Origin: Azospirillum sp. TSH64
Lineage (GTDB): Bacteria > Pseudomonadota > Alphaproteobacteria > Azospirillales > Azospirillaceae
DNA: 64,000 nt
Assembly (NCBI RefSeq): GCF_003116035.1
Contig: NZ_LGQW01000015.1
Coordinates: 5,180,353 to 5,244,352 of the forward strand
Reading direction: 5' to 3'
In this document: positions 1 through 7,390 of the stretch, one piece after another
How the letters are laid out: each line of letters opens with the position of its first letter
How positions within the stretch are numbered: position 1 is the stretch's first letter
Made by a program: the position numbers and the translations under genes
The notes under the pieces: generated by a model
The model's input: only the letters and a program-made list of their open reading frames with translations
What the model was told of the DNA's origin: nothing
Databases searched by the model: none

Positions 1-1
1 A

Positions 2-220
2 GAGCAGAGTGCCGCCACCAACGAAATCTCCCGCAACGTCCAGCAGGCCGCAGCCGGGACGCAGGAAGTGACTGGAAGCATCGTTCAGGTGACGCAGGCA
101 GCCGGCGAGGCCGGCGACGCCGCCGGTCAGGTGCTGACCGCTGCCGGTGAGTTGTCCCGGCAGGCAGAACTGATGCGCCGGGATGTCGAATCCTTCCTGG
201 GAGACATCAAGGCCGCCTGA
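2..220 (+). CDS. Methyl-accepting chemotaxis protein, C-terminal end (partial)
   Basis: Only the last 72 residues lie in the window; the gene starts upstream. The fragment is a helical heptad-rich stretch (TNEISRNVQQAA, GTQEVTGSI) typical of the distal half of a chemoreceptor signalling hairpin, ending in DVESFLGDIKAA and a TGA. Such receptors form dimers whose cytoplasmic hairpin controls the CheA kinase. The sensor and membrane domains are not visible, so ligand and topology cannot be stated. A strong hairpin terminator follows 20 bases after the stop. A cheY/cheZ group lies 26 kb away but is not linked by operon. Confidence 0.85.
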   Translation, partial: EQSAATNEISRNVQQAAAGTQEVTGSIVQVTQAAGEAGDAAGQVLTAAGELSRQAELMRRDVESFLGDIKAA

Positions 221-240
221 CCGCCGGCCTCGCAACCCCA

Positions 241-273
241 AAAAAAAAGCCCCGCTTGAGCGGGGCTTTTCTT
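241..273. terminator. Bidirectional rho-independent terminator
   Basis: A stem of AAGCCCCGC and GCGGGGCTT around a TTGA loop is flanked by an A-run on the left and TTTTCTT on the right. It can end the chemoreceptor transcript on the plus strand and the tRNA-Arg transcript on the minus strand, where the T-run is eight or more bases. Confidence 0.85.
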
Positions 274-295
274 GTTCTGCAACAGACTGCCGAGA

Positions 296-372
296 TGGCG
301 ACCCCAGCTGGATTCGAACCAGCGACCTGCCGCTTAGAAGGCGGCTGCTCTATCCAACTGAGCTATGGGGCC
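296..372 (-). tRNA. tRNA-Arg, anticodon TCT
   Basis: On the minus strand the sequence folds as a full cloverleaf. The acceptor 5' side GGCCCCA pairs with TGGGGTC (one G-U pair), the anticodon stem GCCGC/GCGGC encloses the loop CTTCTAA with anticodon TCT, and the T-arm carries GGTTCGAATCC. CCA is encoded at the 3' end (positions 296-298). It reads AGA codons and AGG by wobble, which are rare in a GC-rich genome. Confidence 0.95.
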
Positions 373-436
373 TTATCCCGGTTTTCCAGCCGCTTGCCAG
401 TGGCGACTCGAACCGACGCCGACTTCGCGCTGTCGA

Positions 437-733
437 TCAGAAGCGCGGACGGTCGGTGCGGAAGTTGTCGGCGTAATTGCGCGGACGGACGCGGCGGACA
501 GCAGCCTCCTGCACGGTATAGCTCCAGCCCTCACGCTCCGCGAACGCAATGGCCTCTTCCTTCGTCTCGAAGGACAAGCGCACCTGGTTCAGCGTATCGC
601 CCGAGCTGGTCCAGCCCATCAGCGGCTCCGGACGGCGCGGCGTCTCGATCTCGTAATCCAGCATCCAACGGTGAGTCTTGGCCCGGCCGGATTGCATGGC
701 CGTCTTGCTCGGCTGATAGATCCGGACGTTCAT
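437..733 (-). CDS. NADH dehydrogenase accessory subunit, NDUFS4-like (ETC complex I conserved region)
   Basis: A 98-residue protein of the ETC complex I subunit family, related to mitochondrial NDUFS4 and found as an accessory complex I subunit in alphaproteobacteria. Visible family features are the start MNVRIYQPSKTAMQSG, W-x-L-D-Y-E at about 23-28, the central MGWTSSGDTLNQVRLSF and the later KEEAIAFAEREGWSY. It would act at the membrane-facing side of respiratory complex I. The ATG at 733 is preceded by GGGGAGA about 12 bases upstream. The gene stands alone between two tRNA genes, all on the minus strand; the nuo operon is not in the window. Confidence 0.88.
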   Translation of the reverse strand: MNVRIYQPSKTAMQSGRAKTHRWMLDYEIETPRRPEPLMGWTSSGDTLNQVRLSFETKEEAIAFAEREGWSYTVQEAAVRRVRPRNYADNFRTDRPRF

Positions 734-808
734 GGCTCGCTCGTCTCCCCAAATGCCTGCCGTTGCGTCCTGGCACCATGGCTTGGACGCGGATTTGTCC
801 TCTGGCGA

Positions 809-886
809 TGGTCGGGGCGCCCGGATTCGAACCGGGGGCCTCCAGTACCCAAAACTGGCGCGCTGACCAGACTGCGCTACGCCCCG
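809..886 (-). tRNA. tRNA-Pro, anticodon TGG
   Basis: Minus-strand cloverleaf with acceptor CGGGGCG/CGCCCCG, anticodon stem CCAGT/ACTGG around loop TTTGGGT (anticodon TGG), T-arm GGTTCGAATCC and encoded CCA at 809-811. With U34 it can read all or most proline codons. Confidence 0.95.
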
Positions 887-1040
887 TCGCCGCGTTGTGA
901 GATACACGAACGCCACGCCCACGGCAAGCGGACGGGCACTGCTTTCGCGGTCTTTTCCATCCCGCCTGCCTTGTTGGTCGTTCAGTGCGGCATTCGGTCG
1001 CTCAACAGCCTGTCTTCAACACCGTTCCGGATCCGTTTCG

Positions 1041-1445
1041 TTGCCGTCACTCACCCCCGCACCGCTCGCCATCATCCTGTTCGTGCCGGACCTTGCCGAC
1101 CGGCCGGACCGCCGCTCCGCCATCGGCCTCGCCCACGAACTGCTGCGAATGGGTGCGGCGGTGGATGTGGTGGCGCCGATGGGCGGCGGACCGCTCCGCG
1201 CGGAACTGGACCCCGCCGTCGGGCAGATCGACCTTGCCAAGCGCCATGCCTCCACATCCCCGCTCGCCCTGGCGCGCATGGTGGCGGAGCGGCAACCGGC
1301 GCTGCTGGCGGTTCCGCGGGAGGTGGGCTGGGTCGGCCGGCTGGCGTTGTGGCTGGCACGCAGCACGGTGCCGCTGGTCATATTGAAGGGCGAAGTTGAG
1401 GCCGACTTGGCGGCTATTCGTGCCGCAACGCCTCGATCGGGTTGA
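1041..1445 (+). pseudogene. Truncated glycosyltransferase-like N-terminal domain, possible gene remnant
   Basis: About 134 codons from a possible TTG at 1041 to TGA at 1445. The reading frame looks like the first Rossmann half of a GT4-type glycosyltransferase: hydrophobic strand LAIILFVPDLA, then RRSAIGLAHELLRMGAAVDVV, and LALARMVAERQPALLAVPR, where full-length enzymes go on with a second nucleotide-sugar domain of about 200 residues. That second domain is missing; the frame ends by running 32 bases into the 3' end of the convergent macB-like gene. No good ribosome site is visible and the frame stays open upstream to 897. It may be a truncated relic or a small real gene; family assignment is weak. 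Confidence 0.4.
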
Positions 1446-2646
1446 GGCGGGCAGCCCGTCGGGCGGGGTACAGGCCGAAGAACACGCCGACGATGCCGCT
1501 GACCACCACCGCCAGGACGACGGAGTCGATCTGGATCAGCGTCGGCCATCCGGCCAGAGTCGCGACGCCCATGGCGGTTCCGATGCCGAGCGCCACGCCG
1601 ACGGCGGCGCCGATCAGCGACAGGGTGGTCGATTCGATCAGGAACTGCACCAGGATGTCGCGCCGCCGCGCCCCGATGGCAAGCCGCAGCCCGATCTCCC
1701 GCGTGCGCTCGGTCACCGACACTAGCATGATGTTCATGATGCCGATACCGCCGACCAGCAGCGAGACCGCCGCCACGGCGGCCAGCAGGAAGGACAGGGC
1801 GCGTGACGAGGCATCGCGGGTTGCCGACACCTCCGACAGGTCGCGCATCCAGAAATCGTCGTCCTGACCGGCAACCAGCCGGTGACGCTGGCGCAGCAGG
1901 TCTCGGATCTGCGCTTGGGCCTCGGCCATGTCGGTGCCGTCGCGCATCTTCACCACCATGGTGTGGATGAAGCGCGGGTTGCTTTTCGCCATGCCCGGAA
2001 TGTTGCGCTTGGCGGTGGACAGCGGCACGAAGATGACATCGTCCTGGTCCTGGCCCTGCGTGTTCTGCCCTTTCTCCGCCAGCACGCCGACGACGGTCAG
2101 CGGGGTGGAAAAGACCCGCACCGGCTCCCCGATGGGATCGCCGCCGCCGAACAGGGTGCGCACCACCGTCTGGCCCAGCACCACCACCTTGTTGGCCTGC
2201 GCCACATCCTCGTCCGACAGGCCGCGCCCCGCCGCGACACTCCAGTCGCGGGCATCCATATAGTCGGGCGTGATGCCGAACAGCACGGTGCCCCAATTCT
2301 GGTTGCCGGCGACGATCTGCAATCCCCAGCGCACCGACGGCGCCGTCACCACCACCCCGGGGATATCCGCCAGCACCGCCAGCGCATCGTCCTCCGTCAG
2401 GGAAGAGGCGGTGCCGGCTCCCAGCTTGACCCCGCCGCGGGCGATGCTGCCCTGCCCCACCATGATCAGGTTGGTGCCCAGGCTGGCGATCTGGCGCAGC
2501 ACCTGATCGCGCGCACCGGCCCCCACCGCGACCATGGCGATCACGGCGGCCACGCCGATGACGATGCCCAGCATGGTCAGCGCGCTGCGCAATGGATTGG
2601 CCCGCAGAGAATCGAGTGCTACACGCAAGGCATCCCAGGCGGTCAT
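1414..2646 (-). CDS. MacB-type ABC transporter permease
   Basis: A 410-residue inner-membrane permease of the MacB/FtsX type. The start LRANPLRSALTMLGIVIGVAAVIAMVAVG carries TM1, followed by a periplasmic MacB_PCD domain of roughly 200 residues (about 50-270, with NWGTVLFGITPDY and PLTVVGVL), then three C-terminal membrane segments (about 280-400) and the typical end ARLNPIEALRHE. Unlike E. coli MacB, the ATPase is a separate gene; its stop overlaps this ATG by four bases (ATGA), so translation is probably coupled. With the adaptor upstream it should form a tripartite exporter driven by mechanotransmission; the substrate (macrolide, peptide or siderophore) cannot be told. Confidence 0.93.
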   Translation of the reverse strand: MTAWDALRVALDSLRANPLRSALTMLGIVIGVAAVIAMVAVGAGARDQVLRQIASLGTNLIMVGQGSIARGGVKLGAGTASSLTEDDALAVLADIPGVVVTAPSVRWGLQIVAGNQNWGTVLFGITPDYMDARDWSVAAGRGLSDEDVAQANKVVVLGQTVVRTLFGGGDPIGEPVRVFSTPLTVVGVLAEKGQNTQGQDQDDVIFVPLSTAKRNIPGMAKSNPRFIHTMVVKMRDGTDMAEAQAQIRDLLRQRHRLVAGQDDDFWMRDLSEVSATRDASSRALSFLLAAVAAVSLLVGGIGIMNIMLVSVTERTREIGLRLAIGARRRDILVQFLIESTTLSLIGAAVGVALGIGTAMGVATLAGWPTLIQIDSVVLAVVVSGIVGVFFGLYPARRAARLNPIEALRHE

Positions 2647-3386
2647 GCCGCGACCTCCGGCGTCTGGTTCAGGTCGTCGATCAGCCGGCCGTCACGGAAA
2701 TGCAGGACTCGGGACGCGAAGCGCGCCACCTCCGGCTCATGCGTCACCAGCACGATTGTGATGCCGCGCCGGTTCAGACGCTGGAACAGGCCGATGATCT
2801 CCAGGCTGGTGGCAGTGTCGAGCGCGCCTGTCGGCTCGTCGGCCAGCAGCAGCAGAGGGTCGTTGACCAGCGCGCGGGCGATGGCGACACGCTGCTGCTG
2901 CCCGCCGGAGAGCTGGGTCGGCCGGTGCCTTGCCCGCTCGCGCAGCCCGACCGCCTCGAGGGCGGCGAGCGCCCGCTCGACCCGCTGGGCGTGGCCGACG
3001 CCGGCGTAGACCATCGGCAGCATGACGTTGTCGAGCGCCGTCTGGCGCGGCAGCAGGTTGAAGGATTGGAAGACGAAGCCGATGCTGCGGTTCCGCACCG
3101 CCGCCAGCGCGTCGGAAGATAGTCCGGCGACCTCTTGGCCCGCCACCTCCTGCCGATCCAGCCGGTAGGTGCCCGAATCCGGACGATCCAGGCAGCCCAG
3201 CAGGTTCATGAAGGTGGATTTGCCGGACCCCGACGGCCCCATCACCGCAATGAACTCGCCACGCTGGATGACGACGGAGACATCGTCCAGCGCATGGACG
3301 ATCTGCGGCCCCATGCGGTAATGGCGGGTCAGGCGCTCGACCGCGATCAGAGGCACGACCTCAGGCTCGTCCGGTTCAGAAGCCAA
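2643..3386 (-). CDS. MacB/LolD-type ABC transporter ATP-binding protein
   Basis: The ATPase of the export operon. Walker A GPSGSGKS, Q-loop FQSFNLL, signature LSGGQQQR, Walker B LLLADEPTGALD and the switch His in VTHEP are all intact. HYRMGPQIVHALDDVSV is the usual start of MacB-type ATPases. Start choice is open: TTG at 3386 has GGGGA seven bases upstream and overlaps the adaptor stop by 11 bases; GTG at 3356 would give a protein ten residues shorter with a poorly spaced GAGG. I favour the TTG. Its end overlaps the permease start by four bases. Confidence 0.9.
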   Translation of the reverse strand: MASEPDEPEVVPLIAVERLTRHYRMGPQIVHALDDVSVVIQRGEFIAVMGPSGSGKSTFMNLLGCLDRPDSGTYRLDRQEVAGQEVAGLSSDALAAVRNRSIGFVFQSFNLLPRQTALDNVMLPMVYAGVGHAQRVERALAALEAVGLRERARHRPTQLSGGQQQRVAIARALVNDPLLLLADEPTGALDTATSLEIIGLFQRLNRRGITIVLVTHEPEVARFASRVLHFRDGRLIDDLNQTPEVAA

Positions 3387-5010
3387 GGCGCGGTCCCCGG
3401 CGGGTGTCGCGGTCGGCGGCGAGGATGCCGGTAATGACCTCCTGCCCCGCCCGCAGATCGCCGGACACCACCTCGGTGAAGCTGCCGTCGCCGATGCCGA
3501 GCCGAACCGGCACCCCGACAGGGCTCCCATTGCCGGGGCTGGGCACCCAGACGGTCCGCGTCGCTTCGGCTGCCCTGCCGGGATCGACCAGCGACTCGAA
3601 GCGGTCGCGCTGCGCCGGGTCGAGCAGTCCGGCCATCCGCTCGAGCGTCGCGGTGCGGATGGCGTTGGCCTCCACCCTGCGGCGTTCCGGATCGCCGCCG
3701 TCCGCATCCAGCGCCGCGAAGCGCTCGCGGGCCTCGGCGACCAGGGCGGCGATGTCGCGCCGCTTGGTCTCGTCCAGCTTCAGCCCGTCCGTCACCCGTT
3801 TGGCGGAAGCCTCCAGCGCCGCGGCGCCGCGCCCGCCATTCAGGCCGCCGGTGGTCGGTGCCGGCGCTTCGGCGGAAGACTCGACGCCCGGCGGACGAAA
3901 GCGCAGGGCGGCATTCGGCAGTTTCACCGCCGACGGCCGCTCGTCCACGGTGATGCGCAGGTTGGCGGTCATGCCCGGCAGCAGCCGCAGCTCCGGATTC
4001 TCCACCGTGATGACGACGATGTAGGTGACGACGGTCTGATCCTCCTTCGGCGCCAGCCGCACCTGCGCCACCCGGCCGGTGAAGCTGTCGCCGGGGAAGG
4101 CGTTGACGGTGAAGCGCACCGCCATGCCTTCGCGGACCCGGCCGATGTCCGCCTCGTCGATGTTGGCAAGCACCTCCATCTGCCGCAGATCCTGGGCGAT
4201 GGTGAACAGGGTGGGCGCCGACAGGCTGGCCGCCACCGTCTGGCCGGTGCTGACCGCCCGGTTCACCACCACGCCGTCGATGGGCGAGCGGATGACCGAG
4301 CGGTTCAAATCGACACGGACCAGCTGCAAGGCCGCCTCGCGCTGGGCCACCTGGGCACGGGCGACATCCACCTGGGCGGCGGCAACCGCCAGCGATGCTT
4401 CGGCTGATGCCGCCGCCGCTTCCGCCTGCCGCTTCTGCGCGCGGGCGGCGATCAGCTGGGCCTGGGCGCTGTGGGCTGCGGTTTCCGCCTTTTCCAGATC
4501 GGCGGCGGCGACCACGCCACGGCCCTGCAGGTCACGCCGCCGACGCAGATCACGCTCCGCATCGCGCTGGGCAAGGTCGGCGCGGACGATCTGCGCATCG
4601 GCATTGGCGATGCTGGCCTCCGCATTGGCAAGATCGGCCCGTGCCTTGTCGAGCAGGGCCTGCTGCTGGATCAGCGCGGCCTTGGCGGAATCGACATCGG
4701 CACCGGCCTGGGCCAGCCGCGCGGCAAGCTGGTCGCCGTTCAGCCGGGCAAGGATCTGCCCGCTGGTGACCCGGCTGTTGAAATCGGCATAAAGCTCGGC
4801 GATCTGGCCGGAAAGTTGGGAGCTGACCTCCACCGTCACCAGGGCGCTCATGGTGCCGGTGGCGGTGATGGCACTGACCAGCGGGCCTTGCTCGACCCGC
4901 GCCAGACGATATGAGGGACTGGGCTCGGCCCGCGCCAGCACGACATAGGCGGACAGGCCGGCCGCGGCGCTGAGCGCCAGTCCGAGAAAAATCGCCGCCC
5001 GCCTGCCCAT
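3376..5010 (-). CDS. MacA/HlyD-type periplasmic adaptor with an extra C-terminal helical insert
   Basis: A 544-residue membrane-fusion protein, first gene of the exporter operon. An N-terminal membrane anchor (AAIFLGLALSAAAGLSAYVVLA) is followed by the split lipoyl domain (GTMSALVTVEVSSQLSGQI and IRSPIDGVVVNRAVSTGQTV), a long Ala/Gln-rich coiled coil between them, and a beta-barrel domain (LANIDEADIGRVREGMAVRF). MacA proteins are usually near 370-400 residues; the surplus is a charged helical block at about residues 375-483, inside the membrane-proximal domain, holding a LDPAQRDRF motif. The ATG at 5010 is preceded by GGAGG at good spacing, which rules out the start nine codons earlier. Confidence 0.9.
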   Translation of the reverse strand: MGRRAAIFLGLALSAAAGLSAYVVLARAEPSPSYRLARVEQGPLVSAITATGTMSALVTVEVSSQLSGQIAELYADFNSRVTSGQILARLNGDQLAARLAQAGADVDSAKAALIQQQALLDKARADLANAEASIANADAQIVRADLAQRDAERDLRRRRDLQGRGVVAAADLEKAETAAHSAQAQLIAARAQKRQAEAAAASAEASLAVAAAQVDVARAQVAQREAALQLVRVDLNRSVIRSPIDGVVVNRAVSTGQTVAASLSAPTLFTIAQDLRQMEVLANIDEADIGRVREGMAVRFTVNAFPGDSFTGRVAQVRLAPKEDQTVVTYIVVITVENPELRLLPGMTANLRITVDERPSAVKLPNAALRFRPPGVESSAEAPAPTTGGLNGGRGAAALEASAKRVTDGLKLDETKRRDIAALVAEARERFAALDADGGDPERRRVEANAIRTATLERMAGLLDPAQRDRFESLVDPGRAAEATRTVWVPSPGNGSPVGVPVRLGIGDGSFTEVVSGDLRAGQEVITGILAADRDTRRGPRLGF

Positions 5011-5108
5011 TGCGCCCCTCCGCACCGCGCCACCCACGCGATGAATCTGGGGGAGTTTACGCGAAAGTCATGGGCTGCGAGCCCTCTTTCAACGGCGGGG
5101 CTTTGGCC

Positions 5109-5579
5109 TCAAGGCTTGGCGATGTCCGGCGAGACCACCCGGTCGCCGGGACGGATGCCGAGCCGCGAGGCCATGCCGCCGTTCAGCTCCAGGATCGCCT
5201 TGACCGGACCGTCGGAGTTGACGGAGTCCAACGATTCCGGCACCGCCCGCTCATGGATGTTCACGATGCGGCCGTCGGCGGCGATGAACAGCATGTCGAG
5301 CGGGATCAGGGTGTTCTTCATCCAGAAGCTGGCGGGCTGCACCCGGTCGTAGATGAACAGCATGCCGGCATCGGCGGCCATCGACTGGCGGAACATCAGC
5401 CCCTGCGCCTGCTGGCCCGGTGTCAGCGCCAGCTCGATATCGAAGCGGAACTTGCCGCCGCCGGCCGTCTCGACGGTCAGCTTGGATTTCTGGAAGCTCT
5501 CCAATGCCAGGGCCGGAAAAGCGACCACCAGCAGCAGGAGTGCGGCAATCACACCCCGAAAACTCCGACCGACCATCAT
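5109..5579 (-). CDS. DUF192 family exported protein
   Basis: A 156-residue protein with an N-terminal signal segment (VIAALLLLVVAFPALA) and one DUF192 domain: LTVETAGGGKFRFDIELALTPGQQAQGLMFR, the aromatic core FIYDRVQPASFWMKNT and the end GDRVV. DUF192 proteins are small secreted or periplasmic beta-folds of unknown role. GGGGA sits five bases before the first of two tandem ATGs (5579 and 5576); either could be used. It lies between the exporter operon and kdsA, all on the minus strand, with about 90-base gaps. Confidence 0.88.
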   Translation of the reverse strand: MMVGRSFRGVIAALLLLVVAFPALALESFQKSKLTVETAGGGKFRFDIELALTPGQQAQGLMFRQSMAADAGMLFIYDRVQPASFWMKNTLIPLDMLFIAADGRIVNIHERAVPESLDSVNSDGPVKAILELNGGMASRLGIRPGDRVVSPDIAKP

Positions 5580-5666
5580 GCATGTCCCCGAAGGCTGACC
5601 CGACCCGTGGATGCGGGAGAGGCGCCAGTGAAGCACGGCGCTCCGCCCCAGCCAAATTAAGCCTGT

Positions 5667-6494
5667 TTAGGACTTCGCCAGACGGTCGAAGGCCTGGAGC
5701 TTCGCCAGCAGGGCCGGCATATCCTTAAGCGGGACCATGTTGGGGCCGTCGCTGGGGGCGCAGTCGGGGTTCTCGTGCGTCTCCATGAAGACGGCGGCGA
5801 CGCCGACGGCGATGGCGGCACGGGCCAGGACCGGCACGAATTCCCGCTGGCCGCCCGAAGTAGTGCCCTGCCCGCCCGGCTGCTGGACGGAATGGGTGGC
5901 GTCGAACACCACCGGGAAGCCGGTCTCCGCCATGATCGGCAGCGACCGCATGTCCGACACCAGCGTGTTGTAGCCGAAGCTGGCGCCGCGCTCGCACAGC
6001 AGCACGCGCTCGTTGCCCGACGCGACCAACTTGGCGGCGACGTTCTTCATGTCCCACGGCGCCAGGAACTGGCCCTTCTTGACGTTCACCGCACGGCCGG
6101 TCTCCGCCGCGGCGATCAGCAGGTCGGTCTGGCGGCAGAGGAAGGCCGGGATCTGCAGCACGTCCACCGCCTCGGCGACCGGGGCGCACTGGGTCGATTC
6201 ATGCACGTCGGTGATGACCGGGCAGCCGAACCGCTCGCGGATTTCCGCGAAGATCGGCAGGGCCTTGTCCATGCCCAGACCGCGCGCGGTGGTGATGGAG
6301 GTGCGGTTGGCCTTGTCAAAGCTCGACTTGTAGATCAGCCCCATGCCCAGCGCGCGGGTCATCTCCACCAGCGCGGACGCGGTCTCCATCGCATGGTCGC
6401 GGCTTTCCATCTGGCAGGGGCCGGCGATCAGGACGAAGGGACGGTCGTTGGCAATGGTCAGGTCGCCGACCTGAACGGCGCGCGGCGTGGTCAT
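5667..6494 (-). CDS. kdsA: 3-deoxy-8-phosphooctulonate (KDO-8-P) synthase
   Basis: A 275-residue aldolase that condenses phosphoenolpyruvate with arabinose 5-phosphate to make KDO 8-phosphate for the lipopolysaccharide core. Diagnostic stretches include LIAGPCQMESRDHAME near the start, YKSSFDKANRTS, PVITDVHE, VDVLQIPAFLCRQTDLL, VKKGQFLAPWDM and VFDATHSVQQPGG. The active-site region GPCQMES and the DATHS strand are intact. The ATG at 6494 has GGAG seven bases upstream. In many alphaproteobacteria kdsA follows pyrG directly; here two other genes lie between them. Confidence 0.97.
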   Translation of the reverse strand: MTTPRAVQVGDLTIANDRPFVLIAGPCQMESRDHAMETASALVEMTRALGMGLIYKSSFDKANRTSITTARGLGMDKALPIFAEIRERFGCPVITDVHESTQCAPVAEAVDVLQIPAFLCRQTDLLIAAAETGRAVNVKKGQFLAPWDMKNVAAKLVASGNERVLLCERGASFGYNTLVSDMRSLPIMAETGFPVVFDATHSVQQPGGQGTTSGGQREFVPVLARAAIAVGVAAVFMETHENPDCAPSDGPNMVPLKDMPALLAKLQAFDRLAKS

Positions 6495-6562
6495 CGGAGT
6501 GCTCCAAAACAAATCGAGGCGAGAGGGCGCCGCCCTCCCGCGCTCACCCGACAGGGGTTCGG

Positions 6563-6584
6563 GCAAGGGTCGGAAGACCCTTGC
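6563..6584 (-). terminator. Hairpin between dienelactone hydrolase and kdsA
   Basis: A perfect 9-bp stem (GCAAGGGTC with its complement) closes a GGAA tetraloop. It lies 37 bases after the hydrolase stop and 69 bases before the kdsA start. No clear T-run follows, so it may be a weak terminator, a pause or an mRNA-end hairpin. Confidence 0.45.
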
Positions 6585-6621
6585 ATCCCACTATTCAGGA
6601 AATCGGTCAACGGCGCTGGCG

Positions 6622-7317
6622 TCAGGCCAGATGCGTCCGGAAGAACTCCACCGTCAGCCGGTTCGCCTCGTCGGCCGCATCCCGGTCGTAATGCTCGCCA
6701 CCCGGCCGGGCAAAGGCATGGTCCATGCCCGGATAGACCTTGGCGGTCACCCACGTGTTGTCCTTCACCCCGGCGACCACCGCGTCGCGCTTCTCGGGGC
6801 TGGAGAACTTGTCGTTCTCGGCGATGTGCAGCAGCAGCGGCTTGGCGATCTTGTCGGCCTCACCCAGCAGCCCCTCCAGCCCGACGCCGTAATAGCCGAC
6901 ATTGGCATCGGCGTCCGACCGCGTCGCCATCATGAAGGCAAGCCGGCCGCCCAGGCAGTAGCCGACGCTGCCGGCCTTGCCGGTGCAGCCATCCTGCCCG
7001 CGCACCCAGGCCAGCGCTGCTTTGAGGTCGTCCACCGCCTTGTCCTGATCCATGCCGTTCAGCAGGGCGAAGGCCTGGTTCCACTCCTCTTGCGTCTTGT
7101 CGGTCAGTTGCACGCCCGGCTTCTGGCGCCAGAACAGGTCCGGGCACACCGCCAGGAAGCCCTGCGAGGCGTACCAGTCGCACATCTCGCGCATCACCGC
7201 GTTGACGCCGAAGATTTCCTGAATCACGACAAGCCCGCCGGCGGGGGCCACCGTGGGCTTGGCGACATAGGCTGAGAAACGGCCACCATCGGCGGCATCG
7301 ATCATCACGTCTGACAT
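6622..7317 (-). CDS. Dienelactone hydrolase family protein
   Basis: A 231-residue cytoplasmic alpha/beta hydrolase of the carboxymethylenebutenolidase family. The catalytic triad is visible: Cys121 in GYCLGG, Asp169 in AENDKF and His200 in GMDHAF, with the accessory Glu34 in IQEIFG. The protein has no signal peptide and no neighbouring aromatic ring-cleavage genes, so the physiological ester or lactone is unknown and it need not act on chloroaromatics. The ATG at 7317 was chosen because the family begins just before the substrate-independent strand (MIDAADGGRFSAYVA). Confidence 0.93.
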   Translation of the reverse strand: MSDVMIDAADGGRFSAYVAKPTVAPAGGLVVIQEIFGVNAVMREMCDWYASQGFLAVCPDLFWRQKPGVQLTDKTQEEWNQAFALLNGMDQDKAVDDLKAALAWVRGQDGCTGKAGSVGYCLGGRLAFMMATRSDADANVGYYGVGLEGLLGEADKIAKPLLLHIAENDKFSSPEKRDAVVAGVKDNTWVTAKVYPGMDHAFARPGGEHYDRDAADEANRLTVEFFRTHLA

Positions 7318-7390
7318 GGCACTGCTATCCTCCCGTTGGCAAATCCGCCCCTGATATGGAGCGGACTTGTCCCCGGTCACCTGTCTTTCG

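Noticed and set aside
809..886. tRNA-Pro as an integration site with the adjacent glycosyltransferase relic as island debris
   Set aside because: No repeat of the tRNA 3' end, integrase or mobility gene was seen nearby.
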